Counted from the first letter of the stretch, positions 16,693-24,949 are shown. The stretch is 47,745 nucleotides of DNA from Candidatus Bathyarchaeota archaeon (GCA_030608565.1 JAUWDY010000010.1:1-47745), one strand, 5' to 3'. Numbers and translations: made by a program. Notes: a model not told the origin generated them from the sequence alone.

Positions 16693-17436
16693 ATGTCACA
16701 ACTCGTAAGAATCATAGAAAAAAAGCCTATACCTACTGAAGCATTGATGCTTCATGGACTTCCAGATGTGGGCCTAGTCGGACTCATAGCAACCTCCTAC
16801 ATAATATCTGAACTCGACCTAGACGAAATAGCATATGTAGACTCAGACCTCCTCCCGCCAGTGGTTGTATTACATGAAGGGCTCCCTCACGCTCCACTAC
16901 GAATCTACGGGGGCAAAAGCATAATCGCAGCAATCTCTGAGATGGCGATTCCCGCCGCGGCAATCCATCCCGTCATGCGGAAACTCACGGATTGGGCACA
17001 ATCAAAAAAAGTGAAGATGGTTCTGTCAATCGGGGGGATGCCATTGGAAAACAGACAAGATATTAAGGAGCCAAAGGTTTTTTGCGCCGCATCAAACAGA
17101 GACCTTCTTGATATGTTAGATAAGAAAGGATTGAACATTTTGAAGGAAGGCTACATGGTTGGACCTCAAGCACTTACCATGCGATATTGCGCCGAGAGAA
17201 AACTTTCAGCCATAGTCCTTCTAGCCCAATCGTTTTACAACTACCCTGACCCAGAAGCGGCAGCCGTTGCAATCGAAGAACTTGCCAAAATAACCGAACT
17301 CAAAATAGATGTCTCCAAACTGCTTGAGAAAGGAGAGGAAATTCGATTGAGAGCGAGAGACATCATGAAACGAACCCAACGCGAATTGACCCACATGAAA
17401 AAGTCGCGGGAATACGACCTTCCGCTATACGTTTAG
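16693..17436 (+). CDS. PAC2-family protein (proteasome assembly chaperone family)
   Basis: 247 residues. ALMLHGLPDVGLVGLIATSYIISEL near the N-terminus, HAPLRIYGG, and LSIGGMPLENR followed by GYMVGPQALTMRYC define the archaeal PAC2 family (structural relatives of the eukaryotic proteasome chaperone). Archaeal members are often linked to proteasome function, but direct evidence is limited. A C-terminal basic helical tail (RARDIMKRTQRELTHMKKSRE) could bind a partner. The Hsp20 gene begins 12 bases later, making a likely two-gene protein quality-control operon. Confidence 0.88.
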   Translation: MSQLVRIIEKKPIPTEALMLHGLPDVGLVGLIATSYIISELDLDEIAYVDSDLLPPVVVLHEGLPHAPLRIYGGKSIIAAISEMAIPAAAIHPVMRKLTDWAQSKKVKMVLSIGGMPLENRQDIKEPKVFCAASNRDLLDMLDKKGLNILKEGYMVGPQALTMRYCAERKLSAIVLLAQSFYNYPDPEAAAVAIEELAKITELKIDVSKLLEKGEEIRLRARDIMKRTQRELTHMKKSREYDLPLYV

Positions 17437-17448
17437 GAGGAAAATACA

Positions 17449-17901
17449 TTGACGCATAAAAGACAAAGAAAACGATCAATCTTCGATATAATGAGCGATT
17501 ACATAGAAGACTTCAAAACTTGGGCTGAAGAAATGATCGAGTCTGCCACCAGTGAGCGCCCTAGCTGGGACATCGAATCCTGTTCGCTTGAACCGCTATG
17601 CAACATTTTCGTCACAACAAAAGAGGTAGTGGTCACCGCAGATCTCCCTTACACAGAACCGAAAACGGTTAGGGTCGAGGCAATAGGCGAAGACCTGATC
17701 GAAATAGAGGCAAAGATGAAACGAAAGGTACATTTCGACGACTTCGGCATTACCCATCGGAAGGGTGAGTTCTCCTCATTCCTCTGCCAAACCCGCATCC
17801 CAGTGCCCATTAAGCCTGAACAAATGAAAGTCTCCCTCAAACACGGCATTCTAGAAATACGTCTACCGAGGAAAAAGGGTTACGAAATCAAAGTTGAATG
17901 A
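17449..17901 (+). CDS. Small heat-shock protein of the Hsp20/alpha-crystallin family
   Basis: 150 residues. The TTG start is set by GGAGG nine bases upstream. The alpha-crystallin domain covers about residues 50-145, with VVVTADLPYTEPKTVRVEAIGEDLIEI and the terminal LKHGILEIRLPRKK, where the last I-x-L is the groove-binding motif region of small heat-shock proteins. The N-terminal arm is short and acidic/aromatic (FDIMSDYIEDFKTWAEEM). It should act as an ATP-independent holdase. It follows the PAC2-family gene closely; both probably respond to stress together. Confidence 0.9.
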   Translation: MTHKRQRKRSIFDIMSDYIEDFKTWAEEMIESATSERPSWDIESCSLEPLCNIFVTTKEVVVTADLPYTEPKTVRVEAIGEDLIEIEAKMKRKVHFDDFGITHRKGEFSSFLCQTRIPVPIKPEQMKVSLKHGILEIRLPRKKGYEIKVE

Positions 17902-17915
17902 ACTGCGAAAACTGG

Positions 17916-18311
17916 TTAACCTTTCGTCCGCGATATTTTTGTCCTGCCCAAAATGCGCCAGAATTCAACCTCAACACCGGAGACAAGCTTTGACTTCAAT
18001 TTTTCCTCTTCAGGAAAGGGCACTTCAAATATTTCGTATGTTTCAAGATCCATAACCTGAACAGCCGAGGGCAACATCGCAACGACTTGACCTCCCTTTT
18101 TCTCGATCATGGGTACCTCAACTTGTGCACTAACCGGCTTGACGAACGTTCTTTTCGCTCCATCAAATGTGCCTATGGCTACGACTCTTGCCTTTGCAGA
18201 GCCGTGTTTTCCCGGCTTTGACTTTGTTAAACCGACGATGCGGCATGGTTCTCCGTCAAGTATTACGTAACTACCAACTCTCAAGTCTCCTACGTCCATG
18301 GGCTTGCTCAT
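17916..18311 (-). CDS. eif5A: Translation initiation factor aIF5A
   Basis: 131 residues. N-terminal SH3-like domain with [12 protein letters not shown], whose second lysine (about K35) is the residue modified to deoxyhypusine/hypusine, then [41 protein letters not shown] of the OB-fold C-terminal domain. aIF5A helps the ribosome pass stalling motifs such as polyproline. The ATG has GAGGTGAAAG upstream and a TATA box about 40 bases upstream. It converges with Hsp20 (15-base gap). Confidence 0.95.
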   Translation of the reverse strand: MSKPMDVGDLRVGSYVILDGEPCRIVGLTKSKPGKHGSAKARVVAIGTFDGAKRTFVKPVSAQVEVPMIEKKGGQVVAMLPSAVQVMDLETYEIFEVPFPEEEKLKSKLVSGVEVEFWRILGRTKISRTKG

Positions 18312-18348
18312 CTTTCTTTCACCTCGTCACACAGCAATTCTTACAACG

Positions 18349-18358
18349 TAATTTATAG
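18349..18358 (-). promoter_or_regulatory. TATA box for aIF5A
   Basis: Minus strand reads CTATAAATTA, about 42 bases upstream of the aIF5A ATG. With normal spacing transcription begins near 18325, giving a short leader containing GAGGTGAAAG. Assigned by consensus match and position. Confidence 0.6.
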
Positions 18359-18403
18359 ATTAAGGTATCGCTGTAACGTTATGAATTAACGGGTGAATTA
18401 ACC

Positions 18404-18413
18404 ATTTAAATAG
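18404..18413 (+). promoter_or_regulatory. TATA box for the NAD kinase-Nob1 unit
   Basis: Plus strand reads ATTTAAATAG, placing the transcription start near 18436-18440, about 15 bases before the NAD kinase ATG. It lies back to back with the aIF5A promoter. Assigned by position and consensus. Confidence 0.5.
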
Positions 18414-18453
18414 TTAGTTTTCGGCATTCTCTTATATCGGGTTTAAGCAGTAA

Positions 18454-19329
18454 ATGTTAGTTGTTGCGTTGGAGGAAATAGAACTGTTTAACGCCGTGGG
18501 TTTAGTTGCACGCGTTGACCGCAAAGCTGCGTTAAAATTTGCAACAAAACTAGTAACTCACCTTGAAGCTAAAGGACTGTCTATATTTCTTGAGCCAAAA
18601 CTAGCAAAGCATATCAACAAGACTGAAGCCGCTATGCCGCTGAAAAAAATGAAAGCTGACCTTATCGTCACAATAGGCGGCGACGGCACCATTCTGAGGA
18701 CATGCCTTCGGATTCCTAAGCCTGAGCCGCCCATTCTCGCCATCAACATGGGTGTGCGGGGCTTCCTAGCAGAAGTCAATCCCAAAGAAGGGGTAGACGC
18801 ATTGAACAAATGTTTGGAAGGAAAATTCACGCTTGAACGTTACATGAAGCTTGCATCTTCTATAGCAGGCACCCGACTGCCCGACGCTTTGAATGAAGTT
18901 TTCATCACGTCCCTCACACCGGCTAAGCTTTTGTACGCTAGAATATGGAAGGATGGTGAGGCGGTGGCAGAATGCCGAGCTGACGGAGTAGTGGTTGCGT
19001 CTCAGGCTGGGTCAACAGGATATTCATTGTCGGGAGGCGGCCCAGTGCTGGACCCAGAAGTTGACGCTTTCGTTTTAACTCCTATTTGCCCGCTCACCGT
19101 TTTTCATCCTATAGTTTTTTCTGCAAAATCTACAGTTAGCATCGAGCTTCTTAAACCTAAGAGGGCAGTTGTGGTGATAGATGGGGATTACCAAATGAAC
19201 ATGGACCCGAAGAATCCGCGCATTACAGTTAAAAAGTCAGAATACGAGTCCTCTTTCGTTCGATTTGAAGGCAATTTTTATCATCGTTTGAAGGGTAGGC
19301 TTCTTTTCTCTAGAGGAGGAAGGCTCTGA
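18454..19329 (+). CDS. nadK: NAD kinase
   Basis: 291 residues. It phosphorylates NAD to NADP. The GGDGT motif is at 75-79 within LIVTIGGDGTILRTC; NMGVRGFLAEV, the conserved NEVFIT (substrate site), RADGVVVASQAGSTGYSLSGGGPVL and TPICPLT are all in order. The ATG at 18454 lies about 15 bases after the predicted transcription start and has no ribosome site, so the message may be nearly leaderless; homology to other archaeal enzymes starts at about residue 14 (VGLVARVDR). The stop overlaps the start of Nob1. Confidence 0.93.
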   Translation: MLVVALEEIELFNAVGLVARVDRKAALKFATKLVTHLEAKGLSIFLEPKLAKHINKTEAAMPLKKMKADLIVTIGGDGTILRTCLRIPKPEPPILAINMGVRGFLAEVNPKEGVDALNKCLEGKFTLERYMKLASSIAGTRLPDALNEVFITSLTPAKLLYARIWKDGEAVAECRADGVVVASQAGSTGYSLSGGGPVLDPEVDAFVLTPICPLTVFHPIVFSAKSTVSIELLKPKRAVVVIDGDYQMNMDPKNPRITVKKSEYESSFVRFEGNFYHRLKGRLLFSRGGRL

Positions 19330-19859
19330 CGACCATTAAGAGGAAAGCCCTCGTCTTAGATGCTTCTGCGTTTATAGCAGGCTTTGATCCTCTTTCAGTT
19401 AATGATAGACAGTATTCGGTTCCTAGGGTGGGAGAAGAACTCTTTCCAAACTCGTTGCCTTCTGTGCGGTTTAACACAGCGGTGGAGGGTGAGAGATTAA
19501 GAGTTAGGGCGCCGAGCACATCTTTCCTAGAAAAGGTTGAAGAAGCTTCTAAAAAGGTTGGAGATGTGCTCCTTTCTAAGGCGGATAGGCAGGTTTTGGC
19601 TCTGGCTCTCGAATTGAAGGATGAAGGTTATGATCCGCGGATTGTGACGGATGATTATTCTATTCAGAATGTGGCTAATCTAGTGGGAGTAGAATTCGCT
19701 TCTCTCATGACCTTTGGCATACGGTATCGCTTATACTGGATCAAATATTGCCCCGCGTGCCATCGGAAATATCCTTCAGACTATAAACATAAACATTGTC
19801 AAGTCTGTGGCACTGAGGTTAAGAGAAGGCCCCTGAAAAGAAAACCGGTAAGAAAATAG
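19326..19859 (+). CDS. nob1: Nob1-like endoribonuclease (PIN domain plus zinc ribbon), probable CTG start
   Basis: About 177 residues. Nob1 cuts the 3' end of 16S rRNA. The PIN domain opens with ALVLDASAFIAGFDP, whose Asp is catalytic, continues with LSKADRQVLALALELKDEG and VTDDYSIQNVA, and ends with the zinc ribbon CPACHRKYP...CQVCG. The frame has no ATG, GTG or TTG between a TAG at 19311 and a GTG at 19428, and the GTG would remove the catalytic core. The best start is CTG at 19326, overlapping the NAD kinase TGA as CTGA and preceded by GAGGAGG at 19312-19318; ATT at 19335 is the alternative. Confidence 0.85.
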   Translation: MTTIKRKALVLDASAFIAGFDPLSVNDRQYSVPRVGEELFPNSLPSVRFNTAVEGERLRVRAPSTSFLEKVEEASKKVGDVLLSKADRQVLALALELKDEGYDPRIVTDDYSIQNVANLVGVEFASLMTFGIRYRLYWIKYCPACHRKYPSDYKHKHCQVCGTEVKRRPLKRKPVRK

Positions 19860-19875
19860 GGAAAAAGATAGGACC

Positions 19876-21342
19876 ATGAGCAAAGGAAATGAGCTTAGAA
19901 AGCTTCAAGGCTACTCGTTTTCAAGCCTTGCCTTAAACTTTTTGTGGAAATCGCTCGCGAAACATCTGACAGAAAAATGTCCAGACTGTGGAAAGGAACG
20001 TTTGCTTTCAGTTTTTGACGCTTACGCCGGAAAGTCGCATACAAGATGTGCGAGATGCTCGTTAACATATGCTTTTATGAAGCCGTTGATTTACACGCTT
20101 TTTCTAAAGCTCGGAGTGAGCCGCAAGACCGTTTGCCAACTATTTCAAGATCGCTTGACACGAAGAAGCATCTTGAACGCAGTAAAGGGCGTAGCTCATT
20201 TCGGCATAATGAAACCCCAACCTACTGGCGTTCCAGTTGTAATTGTTTGGAACTTTACCAACAAATGCAATCTCAACTGTTTGCACTGTCACCAAAACTC
20301 TTCGCCATATTCTTCTGACCCAGAGCTGACACCAAAACAAGTTTCTAAAGTCATAGACAAAATAGGTGAAGCTGGAGTTTCCGTTCTAACATTTTCGGGT
20401 GGTGAACCGTTACTGCGCTCAGATCTATATGATGCTATCAAAAGAGCTACAGACTGCGGTATGTTGTGTACTGTGGCTTCTAACGGAACTCTACTAACTT
20501 GGAAAGTGGCTGAGAAGTTAGTGAAAGCTGGTGTAAGACGTGTCGAGATTGGCCTTGACGGCGCTACGGCTGAAACTCATGATTTTTTACGAAACACCGA
20601 AGGGAGTTTTGACGCCACAGTACGGGGAATAAAGAACTGTGCAGACGTGGGATTCGATGAGTTGTGCACGACGATGACGCTTCACTCCAAGAACGTTGAC
20701 GAACTCGAAGGCACCATAAAACTCGCAGAACAACTGGGTGCAACAAGATTTTACCTAAACCGTCTAATCCCAGCAGGGCGAGGGATAGAATCTTCTTCGT
20801 ATTTAGACGCCCAGCCCCATGAAATAATAAAAGCTTTGGAAATACTGCACGACAAATTCACACAAAGCGTTGCAACTGGTCAAGGCATACAATGCTATTC
20901 GCGGGGAATGACTTACTACGCCAGACTCGGTTATGAACGTTCAAACGGTCAATTATTTACTGTAAGCGAAGCACTGTCAGGCTACAGCAGGATGTTCCAA
21001 GAAAAGTTCGGAACAGAGGTTTCAAAAATTGTCAGAAGACTCGCCACAGGCTTTGGAGGTTGCTCCGCGGGATTAACTTATTGCGGATTAACGGATTCTG
21101 GAGACTTGATTCCATGTGTACCAGCGCCCGTAAAGCTTGGCAACCTTCTTGAACAAGACTTGGAAGACATATGGGTTAACAACAAACTGTTAAATTACAT
21201 TCGAAACCGTAGAGCGTTAAAGGGTTCCTGTGGCAAATGCTCTTACAACGGTATATGCGGCGGATGCAGGTACACAGCTTACGTAATCAATGGAGACTGG
21301 TTAGGCCCCGACCCCTCATGCCCCTTCGGACCAAGCGTTTGA
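19876..21342 (+). CDS. Radical SAM/SPASM enzyme with N-terminal zinc ribbon
   Basis: 488 residues. N-terminal region has CPDCG (35-38) and CARC (58-61), a probable zinc ribbon, then a helical linker. The radical SAM domain carries CNLNCLHC (Cys131, 135, 138) and TFSGGEPLLR. The C-terminal SPASM region shows CGLTDSGDLIPC, NLLEQDLEDIW and CGKCSYNGICGGCRYTAY, ligands for one or two further Fe-S clusters. The overall pattern resembles AhbD-type haem enzymes and tungsten-cofactor/peptide-modifying enzymes. The reaction cannot be read from sequence, and no small peptide gene is next to it. It follows Nob1 by 16 bases. Confidence 0.88.
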   Translation: MSKGNELRKLQGYSFSSLALNFLWKSLAKHLTEKCPDCGKERLLSVFDAYAGKSHTRCARCSLTYAFMKPLIYTLFLKLGVSRKTVCQLFQDRLTRRSILNAVKGVAHFGIMKPQPTGVPVVIVWNFTNKCNLNCLHCHQNSSPYSSDPELTPKQVSKVIDKIGEAGVSVLTFSGGEPLLRSDLYDAIKRATDCGMLCTVASNGTLLTWKVAEKLVKAGVRRVEIGLDGATAETHDFLRNTEGSFDATVRGIKNCADVGFDELCTTMTLHSKNVDELEGTIKLAEQLGATRFYLNRLIPAGRGIESSSYLDAQPHEIIKALEILHDKFTQSVATGQGIQCYSRGMTYYARLGYERSNGQLFTVSEALSGYSRMFQEKFGTEVSKIVRRLATGFGGCSAGLTYCGLTDSGDLIPCVPAPVKLGNLLEQDLEDIWVNNKLLNYIRNRRALKGSCGKCSYNGICGGCRYTAYVINGDWLGPDPSCPFGPSV

Positions 21343-21394
21343 ATCTATCTTCAGTTGTCACTTTGATACTCGCTTTAAAGTTGTTTGGGTATTT

Positions 21395-21525
21395 TGGCGC
21401 CGGGGAAGGGATTTGAACCCTTGAGGCTCAAAGAGCCACTGGATCTCGACTCTGCCCCTTCTCTCTTAAGTTTCTATGATAGGAAAAAAGGGTGTCCAGC
21501 GCATTACCACTCTGCCACCCCATGC
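21395..21525 (-). tRNA. tRNA-Ser(CGA) with an intron; CCA encoded
   Basis: Type II tRNA on the minus strand. T arm AAGGG-TTCAAAT-CCCTT, long variable arm GGCTC-TTT-GAGCC, D arm with GCA/TGC stem and GAGTGG loop, anticodon stem CTGGA/TCCAG, discriminator G and a genomic CCA. After removal of the 44-base intron (21450-21493) the loop reads C-T-CGA-G-A, giving serine anticodon CGA. The acceptor 3' strand CCCCGGC expects GCCGGGG at the 5' end, but the gene has GCATGGGG: GGGG pairs with CCCC, T pairs with G, and one extra A is bulged. So the acceptor stem is imperfect and the 5' end may be misplaced by a base. Confidence 0.88.
21450..21493 (-). other. tRNA intron at position 32/33 with bulge-helix-bulge splice site
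   Basis: 44 bases starting ACCC and ending GCAGAG on the minus strand. Its ends form a ten-pair helix CCCTTTTTTC with GAGAGAAGGG. The splice sites fit two three-base bulges cut after the second base: AC|A at the 5' side and AG|T at the 3' side, separated by a short helix CTGG/GCAG (three pairs plus a G-G mismatch). That puts the intron between positions 32 and 33, not the usual 37/38. Would be removed by the archaeal splicing endonuclease. Confidence 0.75.
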
Positions 21526-21702
21526 TGAGACATAACATGTCTTGGCAACGGAGGACTAATACCCCGGCCCGAGTGTTTCCCAAACCCTCAAAGCCACTCT
21601 ACATCTAAAAGCATTTTGTTCCACACAACAAGTTACGACAAACCAAAACAACAAACAATGCTCACAAAAAAATAACCAGAAAGCGACTATAACAGAAGCC
21701 AT

Positions 21703-21726
21703 GACCCCCCCCTAGGTAGGGGGGTC
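21703..21726 (-). terminator. G/C hairpin, possible terminator after the PhoU-like gene
   Basis: Inverted repeat GACCCCCC/GGGGGGTC with an eight-base loop CCTAGGTA, in the AT-rich gap between the PhoU-like gene and the tRNA gene, both on the minus strand. It lies 47 bases after the PhoU-like stop. No T run follows directly, and T-rich sequence begins only about 30 bases later, so termination is one option and a protein or recombination site another. Confidence 0.35.
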
Positions 21727-21772
21727 TAATAAGAGAGAGACATACACAAAATAACGTAATAAAACATAAACC

Positions 21773-22753
21773 TTAAACAGGCTTAGGCATCACCAAATCA
21801 GCAATATCAACACTGTTATCATAAATCCGATTCATTAAAGAAGCCACAGCAAGGACATGTGTCGCAACTTCAACAGACAAACCACCCATAGCAGCCTCAA
21901 CCTCACCAAACACAGATAAAACATTCTCTCTTTCATTCCTCACAGACTCAGCCACCGAAACATTGCGAGAGAACACAGCCCTTAAAGCATTTTCATGGGC
22001 CTCATAAACCAACCTGTGAAAACGCAAAACAAGCTGCAACAACTCCTTCGGAAGCTTCACACCCTTCAACTTAATCACCTTACCAGCAATCTGAACAGAA
22101 CGATCACCAATCGACTCAACCAAACTCGCCATCAAACGATAATCCAAACAATCAATGGGAAGCACACCTAACTTCTCACTCAAACTTGGATTCTGAACAA
22201 CCGTCCGCAGACTACGCACCAAAAGAAAATACAACCGATTAACCTCATTGTCCCTCGCAATCACATTCTTAGCCAAATGCACATCACCCTCAACCAAAGC
22301 AGTCACAGCATCCCGATGCATATCAGACGCAATAGAATATTCACGACGAAGAACCTTCTCAGGCGGAAAAGTAGAAAGCTCCAAAAGACACTGCATAACA
22401 ATTCTGGAATAGTCTTCCTCAATAATTTCTAATCCAACCAAACGACTCGACGCCTGCTTAACACGCTCACGATCAACAGGGCTTATCCTATCCTTCGCCT
22501 CAACCCGAATAACATCATAACCCAACAGATACTTCCCAACAATCTCACGATCAAGATACACAGAAGGCTTAACCACCGCCACCTGCGGAACACGCTCCAC
22601 ATCATACTTCGGATCCACACAAAGCCGCCCATCAGCCATCTCAGAAACCGCAACAACAGAACTACGCTGAAGCCCACTTCGCTCAGCCCACTCTTTAGGC
22701 ACACAAACAAAAAAAGTCCCGCCACTTGTCCTCTGAACTTTCCGCAAATCCAT
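21773..22753 (-). CDS. PhoU-like phosphate uptake regulator with AbrB-type N-terminus
   Basis: 326 residues. The N-terminus (MDLRKVQRTSGGTFFVCVPKEWAERSGL) is a SpoVT/AbrB swapped-hairpin DNA-binding domain, followed by two PhoU-type helical repeats (RDAVTALVEGDVHLAKNVIARDNEVNRL and a second copy about 230-320). Archaeal proteins with this layout are annotated as phosphate uptake regulators. The start has GAGGG seven bases upstream. No phosphate transporter genes are next to it in this window, so its target is unknown. Confidence 0.85.
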   Translation of the reverse strand: MDLRKVQRTSGGTFFVCVPKEWAERSGLQRSSVVAVSEMADGRLCVDPKYDVERVPQVAVVKPSVYLDREIVGKYLLGYDVIRVEAKDRISPVDRERVKQASSRLVGLEIIEEDYSRIVMQCLLELSTFPPEKVLRREYSIASDMHRDAVTALVEGDVHLAKNVIARDNEVNRLYFLLVRSLRTVVQNPSLSEKLGVLPIDCLDYRLMASLVESIGDRSVQIAGKVIKLKGVKLPKELLQLVLRFHRLVYEAHENALRAVFSRNVSVAESVRNERENVLSVFGEVEAAMGGLSVEVATHVLAVASLMNRIYDNSVDIADLVMPKPV

Positions 22754-22819
22754 ATCAAACCCTCAATGCAAATATTAACTCATCTGAATAATAATCTATT
22801 ATTAAAAGATAGATGAACA

Positions 22820-23405
22820 ATGTCAGGATTGACGAAAAATATCATAATAGGTATAGACTTGACGGGAACAGAGACCAACCCAACAGGATGGACCCTGTGG
22901 AAAAACAAAGTTATCTCCACCTGCCACTTACATGAAAACAAACAAATCTTAGATCGCTCATTAACTCTTTCACCAACTCTCATTGCGATAGACGCCCCCC
23001 CCTCAGCCTGCCGATCAAAGGCGCTATGAGAAAGGTGGATAAAGAGATGCATAAACATGGATATCCTGTTCTCCCTCCACTCTTTCCAGCAATGAAAAAA
23101 TTGACCTTAAGAGCAAGAGAAATCACTAAAAAAATCATAAAAGAAGGATTCGACATAATTGAGGCCCACCCCGCAAGGCGTTAAAAATGCCCACAAAAGA
23201 CTGGCAAAAAATTCAACAGATTTTCATAAGCATAGGCTTAGAAGGAGACTTGACACATACATTGACGCCACACGAAACTGACGCCATGACTGCAGCCTTA
23301 ACTGGACATCTTCACCTACAAAGAAAAACAGAGCAAATAGGAGACGATAAAGAAGGCTACGTTGTTGTCCCAATAAAGAGTAATTGGAGAAAGTTGCAGC
23401 CTTGA
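22820..23405 (+). pseudogene. DUF429 family (predicted RNase H-like nuclease), split by two one-base frameshifts
   Basis: Three frames together make one DUF429 protein of about 195 residues. The first has IIIGIDLTGTETNPTGWTLW and ends at IAIDAP; the second, after the C run at 22995-23002, reads LSLPIKGAMRKVDKEMHKHG...FDIIEAHP; the third, after the CCCC at 23169-23172, reads RKALKMPTKDWQK and ends with HETDAMTAALTGHL. IDAPLSLP and EAHP-RKAL are family signatures and the final Asp-containing helix is intact. Each break is repaired by one extra C (the first alternatively by removing two). Divergent from the PhoU-like gene; its end overlaps the start of the PolD small subunit. Confidence 0.8.
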
Positions 23406-24949
23406 GCGACAAACTCCAAAGAGCAGTTTCCTTTACAATAGCGGCAGGATATCAACTAGATAAACAAGCCTTCGATTTTTTAAACACACTTTCCCAAACA
23501 GAAGACCCCGTTAAATTAATGGAAGAAGTGATCAAAAAGATAAAAAATCTCCCTCAGAAAACTTTGTTCATACAACGAAGCTTTCTAGAAGAGATTGTGG
23601 AAAAGGCTCTTCCAGAAGTGAAGGAAGAGAAATCTAGTTTAGTTACACCTCCGTCGCCAATTCTAGAGGCTAAGAAGGTTTTTCACGCATATGCGAAAGA
23701 CATCGACGCGGACATAAAAGTAATAGAAGACCCTACAGATGAAATATGTGAAACCGGGTCCATTGAAGAGTATTTAGAGTATTTTCAAGATCGCTTCCAA
23801 AGAATACAGAGATTTTTAAGAAGAAGAATGGATGTCAAAGATGCCACATCCATATCGGAGGCGCTTAAATCTTCAGTTAACTCAAAGGTGAAGGTTATTG
23901 GTATGGTCGCTGAGAAACGGCAACGCAAGCAAAGGGTATTCCTGACCGTTGAAGACTTGGAAGCCAGTGTCACTGTACTTGTGACCCCAAGCACAAGCCA
24001 AGAGGTCATAAAAAAGGCACACATGTTACTATTAGACCAAGTTGTTTGCATAAAAGCCATCAAAGGAAGAAACGACTTGTTTATCGCAGAAGACATTGTT
24101 TGGCCTGACGTGCCCAAAAGAAAACCCAACAAAGCCTCAATACCAGTCTATGCAGCACTCATATCAGACTTACATATCGGAAGCAAAATGTTTATGCGAG
24201 AAGAGTTTAGCCGGTTTGTGCTTTGGTTAAATGGGAAATTCGGAAATGAAAGTTTGAAGAATCTGGCAAGTCATGTCAAATATGTGGTGATTGCCGGCGA
24301 TCTTGTAGAGGGGATAGGGATTTATCCGGGGCAGTTAGACGAACTGGCGATAACAGACATTTATGAACAGTATGGAATGGTCTCGAAATTCATTGAACAA
24401 ATCCCAGATTATATCGAATTGATAATAATACCTGGAAACCACGATGCGTCCCGGAGGGCATTGCCTCAGCCCGCCATACCTAAAGATTATGCAGAGCCAC
24501 TCTGTGAAGCTAGAAAAGTATATTCCCTAGGAAACCCAAGCACTGTGAGGCTTCACGAAGTCGAACTGCTTCTGTATCATGGACGTAGCCTAGATGATAT
24601 TGTTGCGTCTATTCCAAACGTAAGCTTTCAAACGCCGGACAAAGCCATGAAACTTCTTCTACAAAGCAGACATTTAGCGCCTGTTTACGGGAAAAAAACG
24701 CCTATAGCACCAGAAAAAAGGGATTTCATGATTATAGAAAGACCCCCAGACATTTTCCACGCCGGGCATGTGCACGTAATAAAATATGACACTTATCGAG
24801 GAACACTTATCGTTAACTCGGGGGCTTGGCAAAAACGGACTGAATTCCAAAAGAAAATGGGAGTTACTCCCAACCCAGGAATCGCTCCAATCGTAAATCT
24901 CCAAACATTACAAGTTACACCCATCAATTTTACAGCATCCTATGTGTGA
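23384..24949 (+). CDS. polB: DNA polymerase II (PolD) small subunit DP1
   Basis: 521 residues. OB-fold domain (about 150-250; VKVIGMVAEKRQRKQRVFLTVEDL) followed by the calcineurin-like phosphoesterase domain with ISDLHIGS, VIAGDLVEG, IPGNHDASR, LYHGRS and FHAGHVHV, the Mre11-like 3'-5' exonuclease metal site; all ligands are kept, so proofreading activity is expected. Start is TTG at 23384, or TTG at 23402, which lies after GGAG. DP2, the polymerase subunit, lies 12 kb away on the same strand. The gene sits close to the probable origin. Confidence 0.94.
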   Translation: MEKVAALSDKLQRAVSFTIAAGYQLDKQAFDFLNTLSQTEDPVKLMEEVIKKIKNLPQKTLFIQRSFLEEIVEKALPEVKEEKSSLVTPPSPILEAKKVFHAYAKDIDADIKVIEDPTDEICETGSIEEYLEYFQDRFQRIQRFLRRRMDVKDATSISEALKSSVNSKVKVIGMVAEKRQRKQRVFLTVEDLEASVTVLVTPSTSQEVIKKAHMLLLDQVVCIKAIKGRNDLFIAEDIVWPDVPKRKPNKASIPVYAALISDLHIGSKMFMREEFSRFVLWLNGKFGNESLKNLASHVKYVVIAGDLVEGIGIYPGQLDELAITDIYEQYGMVSKFIEQIPDYIELIIIPGNHDASRRALPQPAIPKDYAEPLCEARKVYSLGNPSTVRLHEVELLLYHGRSLDDIVASIPNVSFQTPDKAMKLLLQSRHLAPVYGKKTPIAPEKRDFMIIERPPDIFHAGHVHVIKYDTYRGTLIVNSGAWQKRTEFQKKMGVTPNPGIAPIVNLQTLQVTPINFTASYV

